Shown here piece by piece: positions 53,464 through 63,049 of a stretch of DNA of 64,000 nucleotides. This DNA is from Anaerolineaceae bacterium (GTDB taxonomy: Bacteria; Chloroflexota; Anaerolineae; Aggregatilineales; Phototrophicaceae). The position numbers were made by a program, and so were the translations under genes. The stretch lies in NCBI GenBank assembly GCA_028818375.1, contig JAPPOB010000007.1:632025-696024 (forward strand). Direction: 5' to 3'. Below the pieces are notes generated by a model. That model did not search any database and was not told the origin of the DNA. It saw only the letters and a list, made by a program, of their open reading frames with translations. Positions within the stretch are counted from its first letter, which is position 1. Each line of letters begins with the position of its first letter.

Positions 53464-55482
53464 GTGAACAATCGCCCCCCGCAAGACAACAACAACGACA
53501 ATTCACCCTTTTCGGGTCGTAACGCCCAGCGCCTGCTGATCGGCATGGGCGTGGTCGTGCTGGTGCTGTTCGTGCTGGCCATGGGCGGGCAGAGCAACTT
53601 CCAGAGCAGCAACCGCATCCCGCTCAACGAGCTGGCCACGCAGATCCAGCGCGGCAACGTCGAGCGTCTGGTGGTGCGCGGCGGTCAGGACGTCTACGTC
53701 CAGTTCTTCAGCGGCATCACTGCCTACCACTACAAGGAACGCGAATCAGACCTCTTTGAGAACCTGCGCACCTTCGGCGTCGGCGACACACAGTTGCAGT
53801 CCATCACCTACGTCGAGCAGCCAGGCGACAACACCGGCGGCCTGCTCCTCCAGTTGCTCATCGCCATCGTGCCGACGGTCATCATCATCTGGCTGCTGTG
53901 GCGCATGATGCGCTCGGTGCGCAGCGGCCAGGACCAGGCGATCAGCTTCGGTCGCAGCCGCGCGCGCGTCACGCGGGACGTGGAGCGGCCCCAGGTGACC
54001 TTCGCCGACGTGGCCGGCGCCGAGGAATCCAAGGAGGAACTGGCCGAAATCGTCGAGTTCCTCAAGGAACCGGAGAAGTTCATCCGCCTCGGCGCGCGCA
54101 TCCCCAAGGGCGTGCTGATGGTCGGCCCGCCCGGCACCGGCAAGACTCTGCTGGCGCGCGCCGTGGCCGGCGAGGCCGGCGTGCCCTTCTTCAGCATTTC
54201 CGGCTCCGAATTCGTCGAGATGTTTGTCGGCGTGGGCGCCAGCCGCGTGCGCGATTTGTTCGAACGCGCCAAGTCCGAGGCGCCGGCGATCGTCTTCATC
54301 GACGAAATTGACGCCGTCGGGCGCCACCGCGGCGCCGGCCTCGGCGGCGGCCATGACGAGCGCGAACAGACCCTGAACCAGATTCTGGTCGAAATGGACG
54401 GTTTCGAGCAGGGCACCAACGTCATCATCATCGCGGCCACCAACCGGCCCGACATCCTCGACCCGGCCCTGCTGCGTCCCGGCCGCTTTGACCGCAAGGT
54501 CACCATGGACAACCCGGACGTGGCCGGCCGCCTGGCGATCCTCAAGGTGCATGCGCGCGGCAAACCGCTGGCGCCCGACGCCGATCTGGAGGCCGTGTCG
54601 CGCATCACGCCGGGCTTCTCGGGCGCGGACCTCGAAAACCTGATCAATGAGGCCGCCATCCTCACGGCGCGCGGCAATCGCAAGACCATCAACATGCAGG
54701 ACCTGCAGGAGAGCATGGAACGCGCGGTGATGGGGCCGGAGCGCAAGACGCGCGTCATTTCCGACAGGGAAAAGCGCCGTCTCGCCTGCCACGAAGCCGG
54801 CCACGCCATTCTGTTCCACGTGTTGAAGTACGCCTGGCCGGTGCACAAGATCACCATCATCCCGCGGGGCCGCGCGGGCGGTTTTGTGATGCCCCTGCCG
54901 GAAGAGGACCAGTTCCTCGTCACGGGCGAGGAGTTTGAGGACCGCATCGCGGCCGCCCTCGGCGGGCGCATCGCCGAAAAGATCACCTACACCAGCCAGC
55001 AACTTTCCACCGGCGCCCAGATGGACCTGCAACAGGCCACCGGCATCGCCCGCAGCATGGTCACGCAGTATGGCATGAGCGAGTTGCTGGGCCCGCGCAC
55101 CTTCGGCAACAGCCAGACTTCCGTCTTCCTGGGGCGCGAGTTCGGTGAACAGCGCGATTACAGCGAGAAGACCGCCGAGCAAATCGACCAGGAGATCAAG
55201 CGCCTGGTGGAGACCGGTGAGCAGCGCGGTCGCGAGATCCTGATGGAGCATCGCGAGAAGCTGGACGAACTCGTCGCCGTGCTGATGGAACGCGAAACGC
55301 TCGACCGCGAGGCCTTTGAGCGCCTTATGGAGGGAGCAGCGGACCCGGCCGACCTGGCCGTCAGCCCGGACGCCGGAGAGCAGGCCGGCGGCGCGGAAGA
55401 CTCCGCGGGTGACGGCGACGCCCCGCGCAAGGACCCGCCGACGGCCGGTCTCGGCGACATGCTGCCCGTCCCCGGCAAATAG
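53464..55482 (+). CDS. ftsH: ATP-dependent zinc metalloprotease FtsH
   Basis: The 672-residue membrane AAA+ protease degrades misfolded membrane proteins and regulators. Two membrane helices flank a small extracytoplasmic domain (first near residues 21-40, second near 126-147). Walker A GPPGTGKT is at 221-228, Walker [12 protein letters not shown], second region of homology [20 protein letters not shown] (20 residues), and the zinc site HEAGH at 443-447. The C-terminus is acidic and disordered. The start is GTG 53464 with GGTGGAG upstream, chosen because a promoter covers the earlier ATGs. Divergent from the sigma gene. Confidence 0.94.
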   Translation: MNNRPPQDNNNDNSPFSGRNAQRLLIGMGVVVLVLFVLAMGGQSNFQSSNRIPLNELATQIQRGNVERLVVRGGQDVYVQFFSGITAYHYKERESDLFENLRTFGVGDTQLQSITYVEQPGDNTGGLLLQLLIAIVPTVIIIWLLWRMMRSVRSGQDQAISFGRSRARVTRDVERPQVTFADVAGAEESKEELAEIVEFLKEPEKFIRLGARIPKGVLMVGPPGTGKTLLARAVAGEAGVPFFSISGSEFVEMFVGVGASRVRDLFERAKSEAPAIVFIDEIDAVGRHRGAGLGGGHDEREQTLNQILVEMDGFEQGTNVIIIAATNRPDILDPALLRPGRFDRKVTMDNPDVAGRLAILKVHARGKPLAPDADLEAVSRITPGFSGADLENLINEAAILTARGNRKTINMQDLQESMERAVMGPERKTRVISDREKRRLACHEAGHAILFHVLKYAWPVHKITIIPRGRAGGFVMPLPEEDQFLVTGEEFEDRIAAALGGRIAEKITYTSQQLSTGAQMDLQQATGIARSMVTQYGMSELLGPRTFGNSQTSVFLGREFGEQRDYSEKTAEQIDQEIKRLVETGEQRGREILMEHREKLDELVAVLMERETLDREAFERLMEGAADPADLAVSPDAGEQAGGAEDSAGDGDAPRKDPPTAGLGDMLPVPGK

Positions 55483-55494
55483 CCTGCGTCGCGC

Positions 55495-56187
55495 TCAGGG
55501 CTTGTCCGCCCAACCGTAAATGAAATAACGCTCCGTCAAGTGCAGCGTTGGTTGCAGGCCCGCGTCCCGCAGGCTGGCGCCCAGTTGCTCCGGCTCATGA
55601 AACACCTTCACGATGGTGAAGCGACTCCCGTCGTTCAGTACCCGCTCGTCAAGAATGCTGTCGCTGTCAGGATCGCGTAGGGAATGGTCGCTGGCGCCGG
55701 CGTAGATGGCGCGGCGCGAGTCGACCAGGAAGAGACGCCCGCCCGGACGCAGGGCCCCCGCCACCTGCTGCAGGAAGGGCGCCATGTGTTCCGGCGGCAC
55801 GTGCGAGAGCCAGAAGCCGCAAAAGGCCAGGTCATATTGACGCTGCGGGCGCCAGGTAAAGAGATCGGCCTGCTCGTAGCTGACGCGGTCGGACAGCAGT
55901 TTGGCGCGGTTGATGGCCAGCATCTCCGGCGCGGCGTCCACGGCGTGGACGCGCTGGCTGATTTGCAGCAAATGCTGCGTCCAGATGCCCGTGCCGCAGG
56001 CCAGCTCCAGCGCAGACTCAATCGGGCCGCAACGCAGCAGGGTCTGGCGCACCTCGTCGACCTGGTCGTGCCATCTTTTGTTAAGTTCCGGGCCATGGTT
56101 GTAGCGGCCCTGGCGCAGGGCCCACTGGTCGTATTCGGCCGCCCGCGCCCGATAGTAGGCGATTTGTTCCTGCAACAGCTCGTCCAT
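55495..56187 (-). CDS. Class I SAM-dependent methyltransferase
   Basis: The 230-residue protein starts YYRARAAEYDQWALRQGRYN and has motif I ALELACGTGIWTQHLLQ, VHAVDAAPEML, and YDLAFCGFWLSHVPPEHM, as in Methyltransf_11/25 proteins. The acceptor is unknown. It converges with ftsH (12 bp between stops) and follows the exonuclease gene by 9 bp on the same strand. Confidence 0.85.
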   Translation of the reverse strand: MDELLQEQIAYYRARAAEYDQWALRQGRYNHGPELNKRWHDQVDEVRQTLLRCGPIESALELACGTGIWTQHLLQISQRVHAVDAAPEMLAINRAKLLSDRVSYEQADLFTWRPQRQYDLAFCGFWLSHVPPEHMAPFLQQVAGALRPGGRLFLVDSRRAIYAGASDHSLRDPDSDSILDERVLNDGSRFTIVKVFHEPEQLGASLRDAGLQPTLHLTERYFIYGWADKP

Positions 56188-56196
56188 GCGCGTATC

Positions 56197-56982
56197 TCAC
56201 CCTTTTACCTGACCGGCCACGGCGCGCATCAGCGCCAGCACCATGTGGCAATCGGAGAGGGCGCGGTGCTGCTGGTCAAGCTTTTCAGCACACTCACGCC
56301 GGTAAGCCTGATGCAGCCTGTTGCCACGTCTGGCGCCGGTTTCCCGCCGGCGCCAGTCTCTGTAGTCGTTCAAAACACAGCGCCAGGAGACGGCCGGCAG
56401 ATGCAGGGAATGGCGGGCGCAGGTCTGCTTCAGCATACGTCGGTCGAAGTCGGCGTTGTAGACGAGCACCAGCACGGCCTCTTCAAGGAACGGCGTCAGG
56501 TCGGTGTGAAGCTCTGGCCAGTTCCCGGCGCCCAGCTGCTTCAATTTGACCTTTGTCAGACCGTGGATACGTGACGCTTCACGGGGGATTCTGCCCTGCG
56601 GCAGGGCCAGGCGATGCAGCAGGTCCTCGCCGCGGGTGTTGATGAGCGCCACCTCGATCACCTCCGCGCTGCGATCGAGGCCGGTCGTCTCGGTGTCCAG
56701 AATCAGCACGTCGTCACGATCCAGCAGCTGCGGCCAGTCATGGATGTCTGCTCTGTGCAGTCTTTTCTGCTGTTCAATCTTTCCACGCGACATTGCTGCA
56801 GACGGTTCATCATCATCATCAAATTCAAATGTCACTTCGAGAGTATCCCGGCGAGCCGGACCAGTCAGGGAGGAGTGCTGTCCTTTAAGTTTATGTTTTT
56901 TCCCGGACAGCAATCTGAATGGCAACCGAACCAGTTTCCAAATGATGTACAGGAATATCACGGTGATTATCAGGTCGACCAT
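56197..56982 (-). CDS. DnaQ-like 3'-5' exonuclease with N-terminal membrane helix
   Basis: The 261-residue protein has a DEDDh exonuclease domain: Exo I Asp96/Glu98 (LILDTETTGLD), Exo II Asp178 or Asp180 (VYNADFDRRML) and Exo III His239/Asp244 (HRALSDC). Residues 3-20 (DLIITVIFLYIIWKLVRL) form a membrane helix followed by a basic/acidic linker, unusual for this family, which is generally soluble. It could degrade RNA or DNA near the membrane. If the true start were downstream the helix would vanish, but no better start is evident. Confidence 0.82.
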   Translation of the reverse strand: MVDLIITVIFLYIIWKLVRLPFRLLSGKKHKLKGQHSSLTGPARRDTLEVTFEFDDDDEPSAAMSRGKIEQQKRLHRADIHDWPQLLDRDDVLILDTETTGLDRSAEVIEVALINTRGEDLLHRLALPQGRIPREASRIHGLTKVKLKQLGAGNWPELHTDLTPFLEEAVLVLVYNADFDRRMLKQTCARHSLHLPAVSWRCVLNDYRDWRRRETGARRGNRLHQAYRRECAEKLDQQHRALSDCHMVLALMRAVAGQVKG

Positions 56983-57109
56983 CAGATTTTCCTTTCAACC
57001 GATGCACTCCCTTCGCATCCAGCAAGAACAAATCAACATGACTGGAAGGGTTGCAACCTGGCAGTTTAGCATCGGCAATGGCAGCGTCGAAAAGGCCAGG
57101 GGGACATGA

Positions 57110-57784
57110 TCAGGCCGCGTCCGCGGACGCGTCTTTCTCGCGGGCCGCCAGCGCGACGGCCAATTGACCCAGCAAATGCCCCTGCACCGGGACGCCGAGC
57201 GCCAGCGAAATCAGCCAGCCGACGAAGGGCAGACCGGCCACCAGGCCCAGCACCAGGTTGGCGAGCACGCTGTAGAAAAGCCATTGCAGAAAGAGGTCGC
57301 TGTTGCCGCGCAGGGTATCCCACAGTTCGCCCGGCTGAAACCAGGCGGTCAACTGTCGCGTCTCTGCGTAGCGCGTCGCGCCGGTCGCCAGCATGAGCCC
57401 GATGAACAGGTTCCAGAGCAGCAGGAAAAGCAGCAGGCAGCAGAGCGTCAGCAGCGCCAGGATGCCGCCCTCGCCGCCGCTGCTGACAAACAGCAGCAGG
57501 CCGCAGAGCGGCAGGGCATTGGGGATGTTATAGACGAAGATGGCGACCAGCGCGTTGAAGCCGTCGCCCAGGCGGCTGTTGAAGTCCGTCCATTCCGGCA
57601 GCGGACGCGGCTTGCCGGCCAGCTGGTTGCGCAGCAGATCGAACCCGTAGCCCGCCAGCATGGCCATTCCCGCGAGGCCCAGCAGCGGGACCATCGCAAC
57701 GAGTCCCCAGAGCAGCACCAGGGCCAGTTTTCCGCCCCATTGCGGGTCCTCGAAGGCGAATGTAAAGGCGCGCGACAGGTTCAC
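57110..57784 (-). CDS. DUF4013 family membrane protein
   Basis: The 224-residue protein has about five hydrophobic helices and the DUF4013 signature RPLPEWTDFNSRLGDGFNAL between the first and second membrane segments. FTFAFEDPQWGGKL at the N-terminus is also typical. Function is unknown; members occur widely in Chloroflexota and archaea. It lies 43 bp downstream of the thioredoxin-like gene. Confidence 0.78.
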   Translation of the reverse strand: MNLSRAFTFAFEDPQWGGKLALVLLWGLVAMVPLLGLAGMAMLAGYGFDLLRNQLAGKPRPLPEWTDFNSRLGDGFNALVAIFVYNIPNALPLCGLLLFVSSGGEGGILALLTLCCLLLFLLLWNLFIGLMLATGATRYAETRQLTAWFQPGELWDTLRGNSDLFLQWLFYSVLANLVLGLVAGLPFVGWLISLALGVPVQGHLLGQLAVALAAREKDASADAA

Positions 57785-57827
57785 ATCAGATCTCCGGCGT
57801 CGTCGGGCGGGGGGGGGTCATCGGCGT

Positions 57828-58448
57828 TCAGGACTTCGCAAGAAACAACCAGTATTCCAGGGCCGCCAGTGTGATTTCGCCCGCCTGCGCGGCGAGGACC
57901 TTTCCCGTCGGGTTGAGCAGGAAGGTCATGGGCAGACCCCCTGCGCCCCAGGCGTCGCTGGCGACCAGGTCGCGATCGAGCAGGACCGTCAGGTTGCCGA
58001 CGTCGTTTTCACCCAGAAAACTGCGAACTGTCGCGTCGTCCTCGCCGACGTTGACTGCCAGCACCTGCGGGTCTGCCGGCCCGTCGTGTCGCGCCGCAAA
58101 GGTCTCCAGCGCGGGCAGCTCCCGTACACAGGGCTCACACCAGCTGGCCCAGAAGTTGACGATGACGGGTCGGCCCCGCAGCGATGCGCTCGAGAGCAGC
58201 GCGCCATCGGCAAGACGCGGCAATTCGAGCGCCGGCGCGGGCCCGCCGACCAGGGTTGAGGCGGGCGATTGCGCCGGAATCTGCGCGATGCCCGCGTGGT
58301 CGCCGCCGCGCTCTTGCACGTAAAGCGCCCCGGCGATGCCGAGCAATGGCAGGAGCAGCAGTGCCAGCCAGAGCAGATGATGGCGCCGCAGCTGAGGTAT
58401 GGAGAGGCCGGCCACAGGCGCCTCGGGGTCCAGGAACGTCCCCGTCAT
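57828..58448 (-). CDS. TlpA/ResA-like membrane-anchored thiol-disulfide oxidoreductase
   Basis: The 206-residue protein has one N-terminal helix (residues about 25-43) and an extracytoplasmic thioredoxin fold with Cys104/Cys107 (NFWASWCEPCVREL) and the cis-Pro loop GGLPMTFLLNPTGKV. It should reduce disulfides in the envelope, for example in cytochrome c maturation. The start at 58446-58448 gives MTGTFLDPEAPVAG; an ATG 11 codons upstream is the alternative. Divergent from mscL. Confidence 0.88.
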   Translation of the reverse strand: MTGTFLDPEAPVAGLSIPQLRRHHLLWLALLLLPLLGIAGALYVQERGGDHAGIAQIPAQSPASTLVGGPAPALELPRLADGALLSSASLRGRPVIVNFWASWCEPCVRELPALETFAARHDGPADPQVLAVNVGEDDATVRSFLGENDVGNLTVLLDRDLVASDAWGAGGLPMTFLLNPTGKVLAAQAGEITLAALEYWLFLAKS

Positions 58449-58544
58449 TGTGCCGCGGCGCGCCCCTGCCCGCAACGGCATGGCCTGTCGCCACGCGCTA
58501 CAGTTGGCAGGGGGACGCCCTGAATGCTACACGGGAGGACAAGG

Positions 58545-58919
58545 ATGCGCAGTATTATGCTGGAGTTCCGCGAGTTCGCCCAGCGCGGCAACGTGATGGA
58601 CCTGGCCGTGGGCCTGGTGCTGGGCACGGCCTTCAAGGAGATCACGAATTCGCTGGTGAAGGACATCATCACGCCAGTCATCGGCGCGCTGACCGGCGGG
58701 GTGAACTTCGATCATCTCTTCCTCAGCCTCTCCGTGACGCAGTACGCGACCCTGGAGCAGGCGCAGGAGGCCGGCGTGGCCACGCTCGGTTACGGCAAAT
58801 TCATCACCCAGGTCATCGAGTTCGTGATCATCGCCTTCGCCATGTTCATGGTGGTGCGCACCATGAACCGCCTGGCGCGTGAAGTGGAACAGAGGACAGA
58901 CGGGGACCCGACGACCTGA
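58545..58919 (+). CDS. mscL: Large-conductance mechanosensitive channel
   Basis: The 124-residue MscL opens as an emergency valve under hypo-osmotic shock. The N-terminal amphipathic helix and first membrane helix read FREFAQRGNVMDLAVGLVLG, then IGALTGGVNFDHLF, and the second helix FITQVIEFVIIAFAMFMVV. The usual N-K-Q/R motif after the second helix is TMNRL. GGGAGG precedes the ATG at 58545. Confidence 0.94.
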   Translation: MRSIMLEFREFAQRGNVMDLAVGLVLGTAFKEITNSLVKDIITPVIGALTGGVNFDHLFLSLSVTQYATLEQAQEAGVATLGYGKFITQVIEFVIIAFAMFMVVRTMNRLAREVEQRTDGDPTT

Positions 58920-58972
58920 GCCGCGCCCGCGCCGTGTTGACGACCACCCTGTAAGTGTGGTACGGCGGCGTG

Positions 58973-58978
58973 TATACT
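58973..58978 (+). promoter_or_regulatory. -10 element upstream of the DAHP synthase gene
   Basis: TATACT lies 47 bp before the ATG. There is no good -35 at the expected distance (a TTGACG lies 30 bp upstream, too far), so only the -10 is called. Confidence 0.35.
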
Positions 58979-59025
58979 GATAGCGGCAATGTCGCCATAC
59001 GGGGTCCAGTGAGGGAGTGCACATC

Positions 59026-60105
59026 ATGCACGAAGACAGATTGCGGGAGTTACGCGGGGAGATCGACGTGATCAACCTGCAAATTCTTGAGCTGCTGACG
59101 CAGCGCGCGCGCATCGTCTCGGCGATCGGGCGCGTGCAGCAAACCCTTGGCACCTCGTTTTATGACCCCGAGCGCGAAGCCGAAATGCTGACGGCACTGC
59201 AACAGGCCAACGAAGGCCCTTTCAGCAACGAGACCATCAGCGCCCTTTTCAGTGAGATCTTCCGCGCCTCCATGGCGCTGGAAGAAGAGGAGGCGCTGGC
59301 CAAGATCCTGGTGCAACGTCATTACCCGGACGAGCGCACGATCATCACCATGGCCGACGGCACCGAAGTGGGCGCCGGGGACTTCACCGTCATCAGCGGC
59401 CCCTGCGCCATCGAAAGCGCGGAACAGGTCGACGAGGTGGCGGAGGCGCTGGCAGTGCGCGGCGTGCGCTTCCTGCGCGGCATGGGCTGGAAGCCGCGCA
59501 CCTCGCCCTACGATTTCCAGGGCCTGGGCATGGAAGGGCTGCGCATCGCGCGGCAGGTAGCCAACCGTCACAACATGTACATCGTCAGCGAGGTGATGGA
59601 CAAGAGCCTCATCTCCGAGATGTCCGAGTACGTCGACGTCTTCTGGGTTGGCGCGCGCAACATGTCCAACAGCCACCTGCTGAAGGCAATGGGCCAGGTG
59701 CGCCAGCCCGTGATCCTCAAGCGCAGCTTCGGCGCCACCATTCAGGAATTCCTCTACGCCGCCGAGTACATCGTCAGCAGCGGCAACCCCAACGTCATTC
59801 TGATGGAACGCGGCATCCGCACTTTCGAGACGCGAACGCGCAATACGCTCGACCTGAGCGCCGTGGCGGTGCTGAAGCTGGAGACCCATCTGCCCGTGGT
59901 GGCTGACATCTCACACTCCGCCGGCCGGCGCGATATCGCCATCCCGCTGGCGCGGGCCTCGAAGGCGGTGGGCGCGGACGGCCTGATGTTCGAGTGTCAC
60001 CCCAACCCGCCGGTTGCCATGAGCGACGCCAAGCAGCAATTGAGCATCCCCGAGATGCACGCCCTCATGGACGAAATCGCGGACGAGCAAAAGGTGCTGG
60101 CCTGA
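59026..60105 (+). CDS. Bifunctional chorismate mutase / DAHP synthase
   Basis: The 359-residue protein joins an AroQ-type chorismate mutase helix bundle (residues 1-85, [19 protein letters not shown]) to a DAHP synthase barrel (from about 100). The barrel shows [27 protein letters not shown] where the family usually reads [20 protein letters not shown] and [12 protein letters not shown]. It starts the shikimate pathway from PEP and erythrose 4-phosphate, and the mutase domain may provide feedback control. GAGGGAG precedes the ATG by 8 nt. A strong hairpin follows. Confidence 0.93.
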   Translation: MHEDRLRELRGEIDVINLQILELLTQRARIVSAIGRVQQTLGTSFYDPEREAEMLTALQQANEGPFSNETISALFSEIFRASMALEEEEALAKILVQRHYPDERTIITMADGTEVGAGDFTVISGPCAIESAEQVDEVAEALAVRGVRFLRGMGWKPRTSPYDFQGLGMEGLRIARQVANRHNMYIVSEVMDKSLISEMSEYVDVFWVGARNMSNSHLLKAMGQVRQPVILKRSFGATIQEFLYAAEYIVSSGNPNVILMERGIRTFETRTRNTLDLSAVAVLKLETHLPVVADISHSAGRRDIAIPLARASKAVGADGLMFECHPNPPVAMSDAKQQLSIPEMHALMDEIADEQKVLA

Positions 60106-60137
60106 GGGACAGCTTCGAAAACCCGGGCCGCTGCACA

Positions 60138-60164
60138 GGGGGTGACGACGCGTTCGTCACCCCC
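60138..60164 (+). terminator. Hairpin terminator after DAHP synthase
   Basis: GGGGGTGACGA pairs perfectly with TCGTCACCCCC (11 bp, 5-nt loop), 32 bp after the stop and followed by GTCGTTT. It separates this gene from dnaX. Confidence 0.68.
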
Positions 60165-60226
60165 GTCGTTTGCCGCCCCGCGCGGCGACTGCTACACTGG
60201 CGTGCCCGGCAGGAGGACCCCAGGCC

Positions 60227-61858
60227 TTGCCTGAACAAGCCCTTTACCTCGCCTGGCGCCCCATGCGCTTCGAGGATGTCATCGGCCAGGAGCACATCAC
60301 CCGCACTCTGCGCAATTCCCTGAAATCCGGCCGGGTGCGCCATGCTTACCTCTTCAGCGGGCCGCGCGGCACCGGCAAGACCACGACGGCGCGTTTGCTG
60401 GCCAGGGCCGTCAATTGTGCCGACGCCGACCCCGGCCGGCGTCCCTGCAACCGTTGCGCCGCCTGCCGCGCCGTCAACGAGGGCCGCTATCTTGACCTGA
60501 TTGAGATTGACGCCGCCACCCACACCGGCGTCGATGACGTGCGTGACCTGCGCGACAAGGTCGCCTTCGCGCCCGGCCAGGGCAATTACAAGGTCTATAT
60601 CATCGACGAGGTGCATCGCTTCACCGGCAACGCCTTCGATGCCCTGCTCAAAACGCTTGAGGAACCGCCGCCGCACGCCGTCTTCGTGCTGGCCACCACC
60701 GAAATCGACAAGGTGCCGGCGACCATCCGCAGCCGTTGTCTGCCCTTTGAGTTCCGCCGCGTGGCGGTTCAGGCCGTGGCGGACCATCTGCAATCGATCG
60801 CCGACGCCGAGAGCCTGCGCATAGAGCGCCCGGCGCTGGAACTCATCGCGCGCCAGGGCACCGGCAGCGTGCGCGACAGCATCAGCCTGCTGGACCAGAT
60901 CGTCACCAACCCGGACGAGGAAATCACGCTGGAACTGGCTCAGGACGTGCTGGGCACCGCCAGCAGCGAGGCCGTGCGCGCGCTGCTGGACGCGCTGGTG
61001 GCGCAGGACGCGGCGGCCGGGCTGGACATCATCAACCGCGCCGTCGATGCCGGCAGCGACCCCCGCCAGTTCGGCCAGCAAATCGTGGAACAGCTGCGCA
61101 ATCTCTTGCTGACGCAGACGGCCAGCGCCGACCTGGTGGTGGGGACGGAGGAAGAAAGACAGCGCTATCGGACGCAGGCTGAGGGGCTCAGCCCCGCCCG
61201 GCTGTTGCGCGCCCTGCGCAAGTTCAACGAGGCTTTGGCCGACGACCTGGGCAGTTGGCAACCGCAACTGACCCTGGAGCTGGCCCTGGTGGAGAGTTTG
61301 CCCGTGGCCGGCGCTGAAGCAGCCATGGCTGCGGAACCCGTCGCCCGGGCCGCGCCAGAGCCGGACTTGCCGGCCCCCGCATCCGCCGGGATGTCGTCGG
61401 CCAGTTCGCCCGAGGCAGAAGAGTCGGCAGCGCCGGCGATGGAATCCGGGCCTTCGACCGAAGCTCCGGCAGAAGCTCCCGCTCCGCCTGCCCCGGAAAC
61501 GCTAACGCTGGAACAGCTACGGGACCGCTGGGACGCCGTGCGCCAGGCGGTGGAGCAGCAGGGACGCAGTTACGTCCCGGCGATGCTGGAGCACGTGCAG
61601 GTCCACGACCTGCGCGGCGACCTCGTCATTCTCGGCACCAGGCGGAACTTCCACGTTCGCCTGAATACGCCGGACGCCCGTGAGAAACTCGAACAGGCCC
61701 TGGAAGGTCTGTTTGGTCGTCCCCTGCGCGTGCGCGTGCAGCCCATCGCAGCGGACACGGGAGACGGGCAGATTGACGCGGATGACCCACTGGTCGCCAG
61801 CGCCCTGGCGATGGGCGCGCGGGTGAGCGTGCAGGGGTCCGCAGAAAAGGGAGACTGA
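60227..61858 (+). CDS. dnaX: DNA polymerase III subunit gamma/tau
   Basis: The 543-residue clamp-loader subunit has Walker A GPRGTGKTT (from residue 45), a zinc module with CNRCAACRAVNEG, IIDEVHRFTGNAFDALLKTLEEP-type Walker B (core IIDEVHRFT), ATTEIDKVPATIRSRC and a Pro/Ala/Glu-rich linker before the tau-like C-terminus. The start is TTG at 60227, 11 nt after AGGAGG, giving LPEQALYLAWRPMRFEDVIG; the ORF's earlier ATG would precede the ribosome site. Followed directly by ybaB and recR, the classical dnaX-ybaB-recR order. Confidence 0.93.
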   Translation: MPEQALYLAWRPMRFEDVIGQEHITRTLRNSLKSGRVRHAYLFSGPRGTGKTTTARLLARAVNCADADPGRRPCNRCAACRAVNEGRYLDLIEIDAATHTGVDDVRDLRDKVAFAPGQGNYKVYIIDEVHRFTGNAFDALLKTLEEPPPHAVFVLATTEIDKVPATIRSRCLPFEFRRVAVQAVADHLQSIADAESLRIERPALELIARQGTGSVRDSISLLDQIVTNPDEEITLELAQDVLGTASSEAVRALLDALVAQDAAAGLDIINRAVDAGSDPRQFGQQIVEQLRNLLLTQTASADLVVGTEEERQRYRTQAEGLSPARLLRALRKFNEALADDLGSWQPQLTLELALVESLPVAGAEAAMAAEPVARAAPEPDLPAPASAGMSSASSPEAEESAAPAMESGPSTEAPAEAPAPPAPETLTLEQLRDRWDAVRQAVEQQGRSYVPAMLEHVQVHDLRGDLVILGTRRNFHVRLNTPDAREKLEQALEGLFGRPLRVRVQPIAADTGDGQIDADDPLVASALAMGARVSVQGSAEKGD

Positions 61859-61859
61859 A

Positions 61860-62204
61860 ATGCCCAAACGTCCCAGCCAGGCCGCCATGCTGCGGCAAAT
61901 CCAGAAGATGCAGGATGATATGAGCGCGGCGCAACAGGCCCTCGAGCATGAAACCGTGGAGGTCTCGGTGGGCGGTGGCCTGGTCACTGTCGTCATGACC
62001 GGTCACCAGCGTGTGCAGTCGGTCGACATCGACCATTCAAAGATTGACTTTGAGGACGAGGAATGGCCTGAGGACCTGCAGGACCTGCTGGTGGCGGCCG
62101 TGAACCAGGCCGTGGAGCAAAGTCAGTTGCTGGCGGCGCAGAAAATGGAATCCATCACCGGCGGCCTCGGCGGGTTGCCGGGCATGGGCGGGCTGCTCGG
62201 TTGA
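61860..62204 (+). CDS. YbaB/EbfC nucleoid-associated protein
   Basis: The 114-residue protein forms DNA-binding dimers. An N-terminal coiled helix (AAMLRQIQKMQDDMSAAQQA) precedes VEVSVGGGLVTVVMTGHQRV and a C-terminal helix; the tail is Gly/Met-rich (GGLGGLPGMGGLLG). Begins 1 bp after the dnaX stop and sits before recR, the usual gene order. Confidence 0.93.
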   Translation: MPKRPSQAAMLRQIQKMQDDMSAAQQALEHETVEVSVGGGLVTVVMTGHQRVQSVDIDHSKIDFEDEEWPEDLQDLLVAAVNQAVEQSQLLAAQKMESITGGLGGLPGMGGLLG

Positions 62205-62232
62205 GGCCGCAATTGCCGCTCCGGGCCCTGCA

Positions 62233-62838
62233 GTGAAGTCCGCCATCCCCGAGCCGGTCAGCCGCCTGACCGAGGCCTTCGCCCGTCTGCCGGGCGTGGG
62301 CCCCAAGACGGCCTCGCGTCTGACGTTTTACCTGTTGCGCGCCCCGGACGACATCGGCCTGACCCTGGCCGGGGCCTTGCGCGACCTGAAGGCCGAAACC
62401 CGCTTTTGTTCGCAATGTTTCAATATCACGGTGGAGGACCCCTGCGGACTCTGCGGCGACGGCGGACGGGACCGCAGCGTCATCGCCGTCGTCGAGGAGC
62501 CGCTGGACGTCCTGGCGCTGGAGCGCACCGGCAGTTACGGTGGCCTTTACCATGTCCTGCATGGCGCCATCTCACCGGTCAACAACATCGGCCCGGACGA
62601 ACTGCGTATTCGCGAACTGCTGCGGCGCGCAGAGGCCCCGGAGTTGCGGGAGTTGATCATCGCGACCAACCCGGGTATGGAAGGCGACGCCACCGCAATG
62701 TACATCGAGGGCAGTCTGGCGGGTCGGGGCCTGCGCATCACGAGGCTGGCGCGCGGTCTGCCGGTGGGCGGCGACCTGGAATACGTCGACCCGGTGACCC
62801 TGACCCGTGCCCTGCTGGGGCGTTCCGAAACGCCCTGA
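62233..62838 (+). CDS. recR: Recombination mediator RecR
   Basis: The 201-residue protein works with RecF/RecO to load RecA at gaps. It has the helix-hairpin-helix RLPGVGPKTASRLTFYLL, a zinc finger with Cys59, Cys62, Cys71 and Cys74 (FCSQCFNITVEDPCGLC), and a Toprim domain (VIAVVEEPLDVLALER, ISPVNNIGPDEL). The GTG start at 62233 fits the family N-terminus. Last gene of the dnaX-ybaB-recR run. Confidence 0.95.
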   Translation: MKSAIPEPVSRLTEAFARLPGVGPKTASRLTFYLLRAPDDIGLTLAGALRDLKAETRFCSQCFNITVEDPCGLCGDGGRDRSVIAVVEEPLDVLALERTGSYGGLYHVLHGAISPVNNIGPDELRIRELLRRAEAPELRELIIATNPGMEGDATAMYIEGSLAGRGLRITRLARGLPVGGDLEYVDPVTLTRALLGRSETP

Positions 62839-63049
62839 ACCTCACCAGTCTGTATGGCCTGACCCTTGCGGCGCAACAGACGCCGTCTTCGCGCTGTTGG
62901 CGCTCATCGACGACCGTTCTGCGGGTAATCAAACGGAGCGGCAGGATATGCCGCCCCGGCACAGCCTGGAATTGATGGCAGTTGCTTGCGGCGTGGACAG
63001 GTGTTTGACAATAATTGTTGCACTTGCCGGCGTGGGGGGTTGAAAGATA

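Noticed and set aside
58937-58978. TTGACG and TATACT as one promoter for the DAHP synthase gene
   Set aside because: The boxes are 30 bp apart; only the -10 element was kept, with low confidence.
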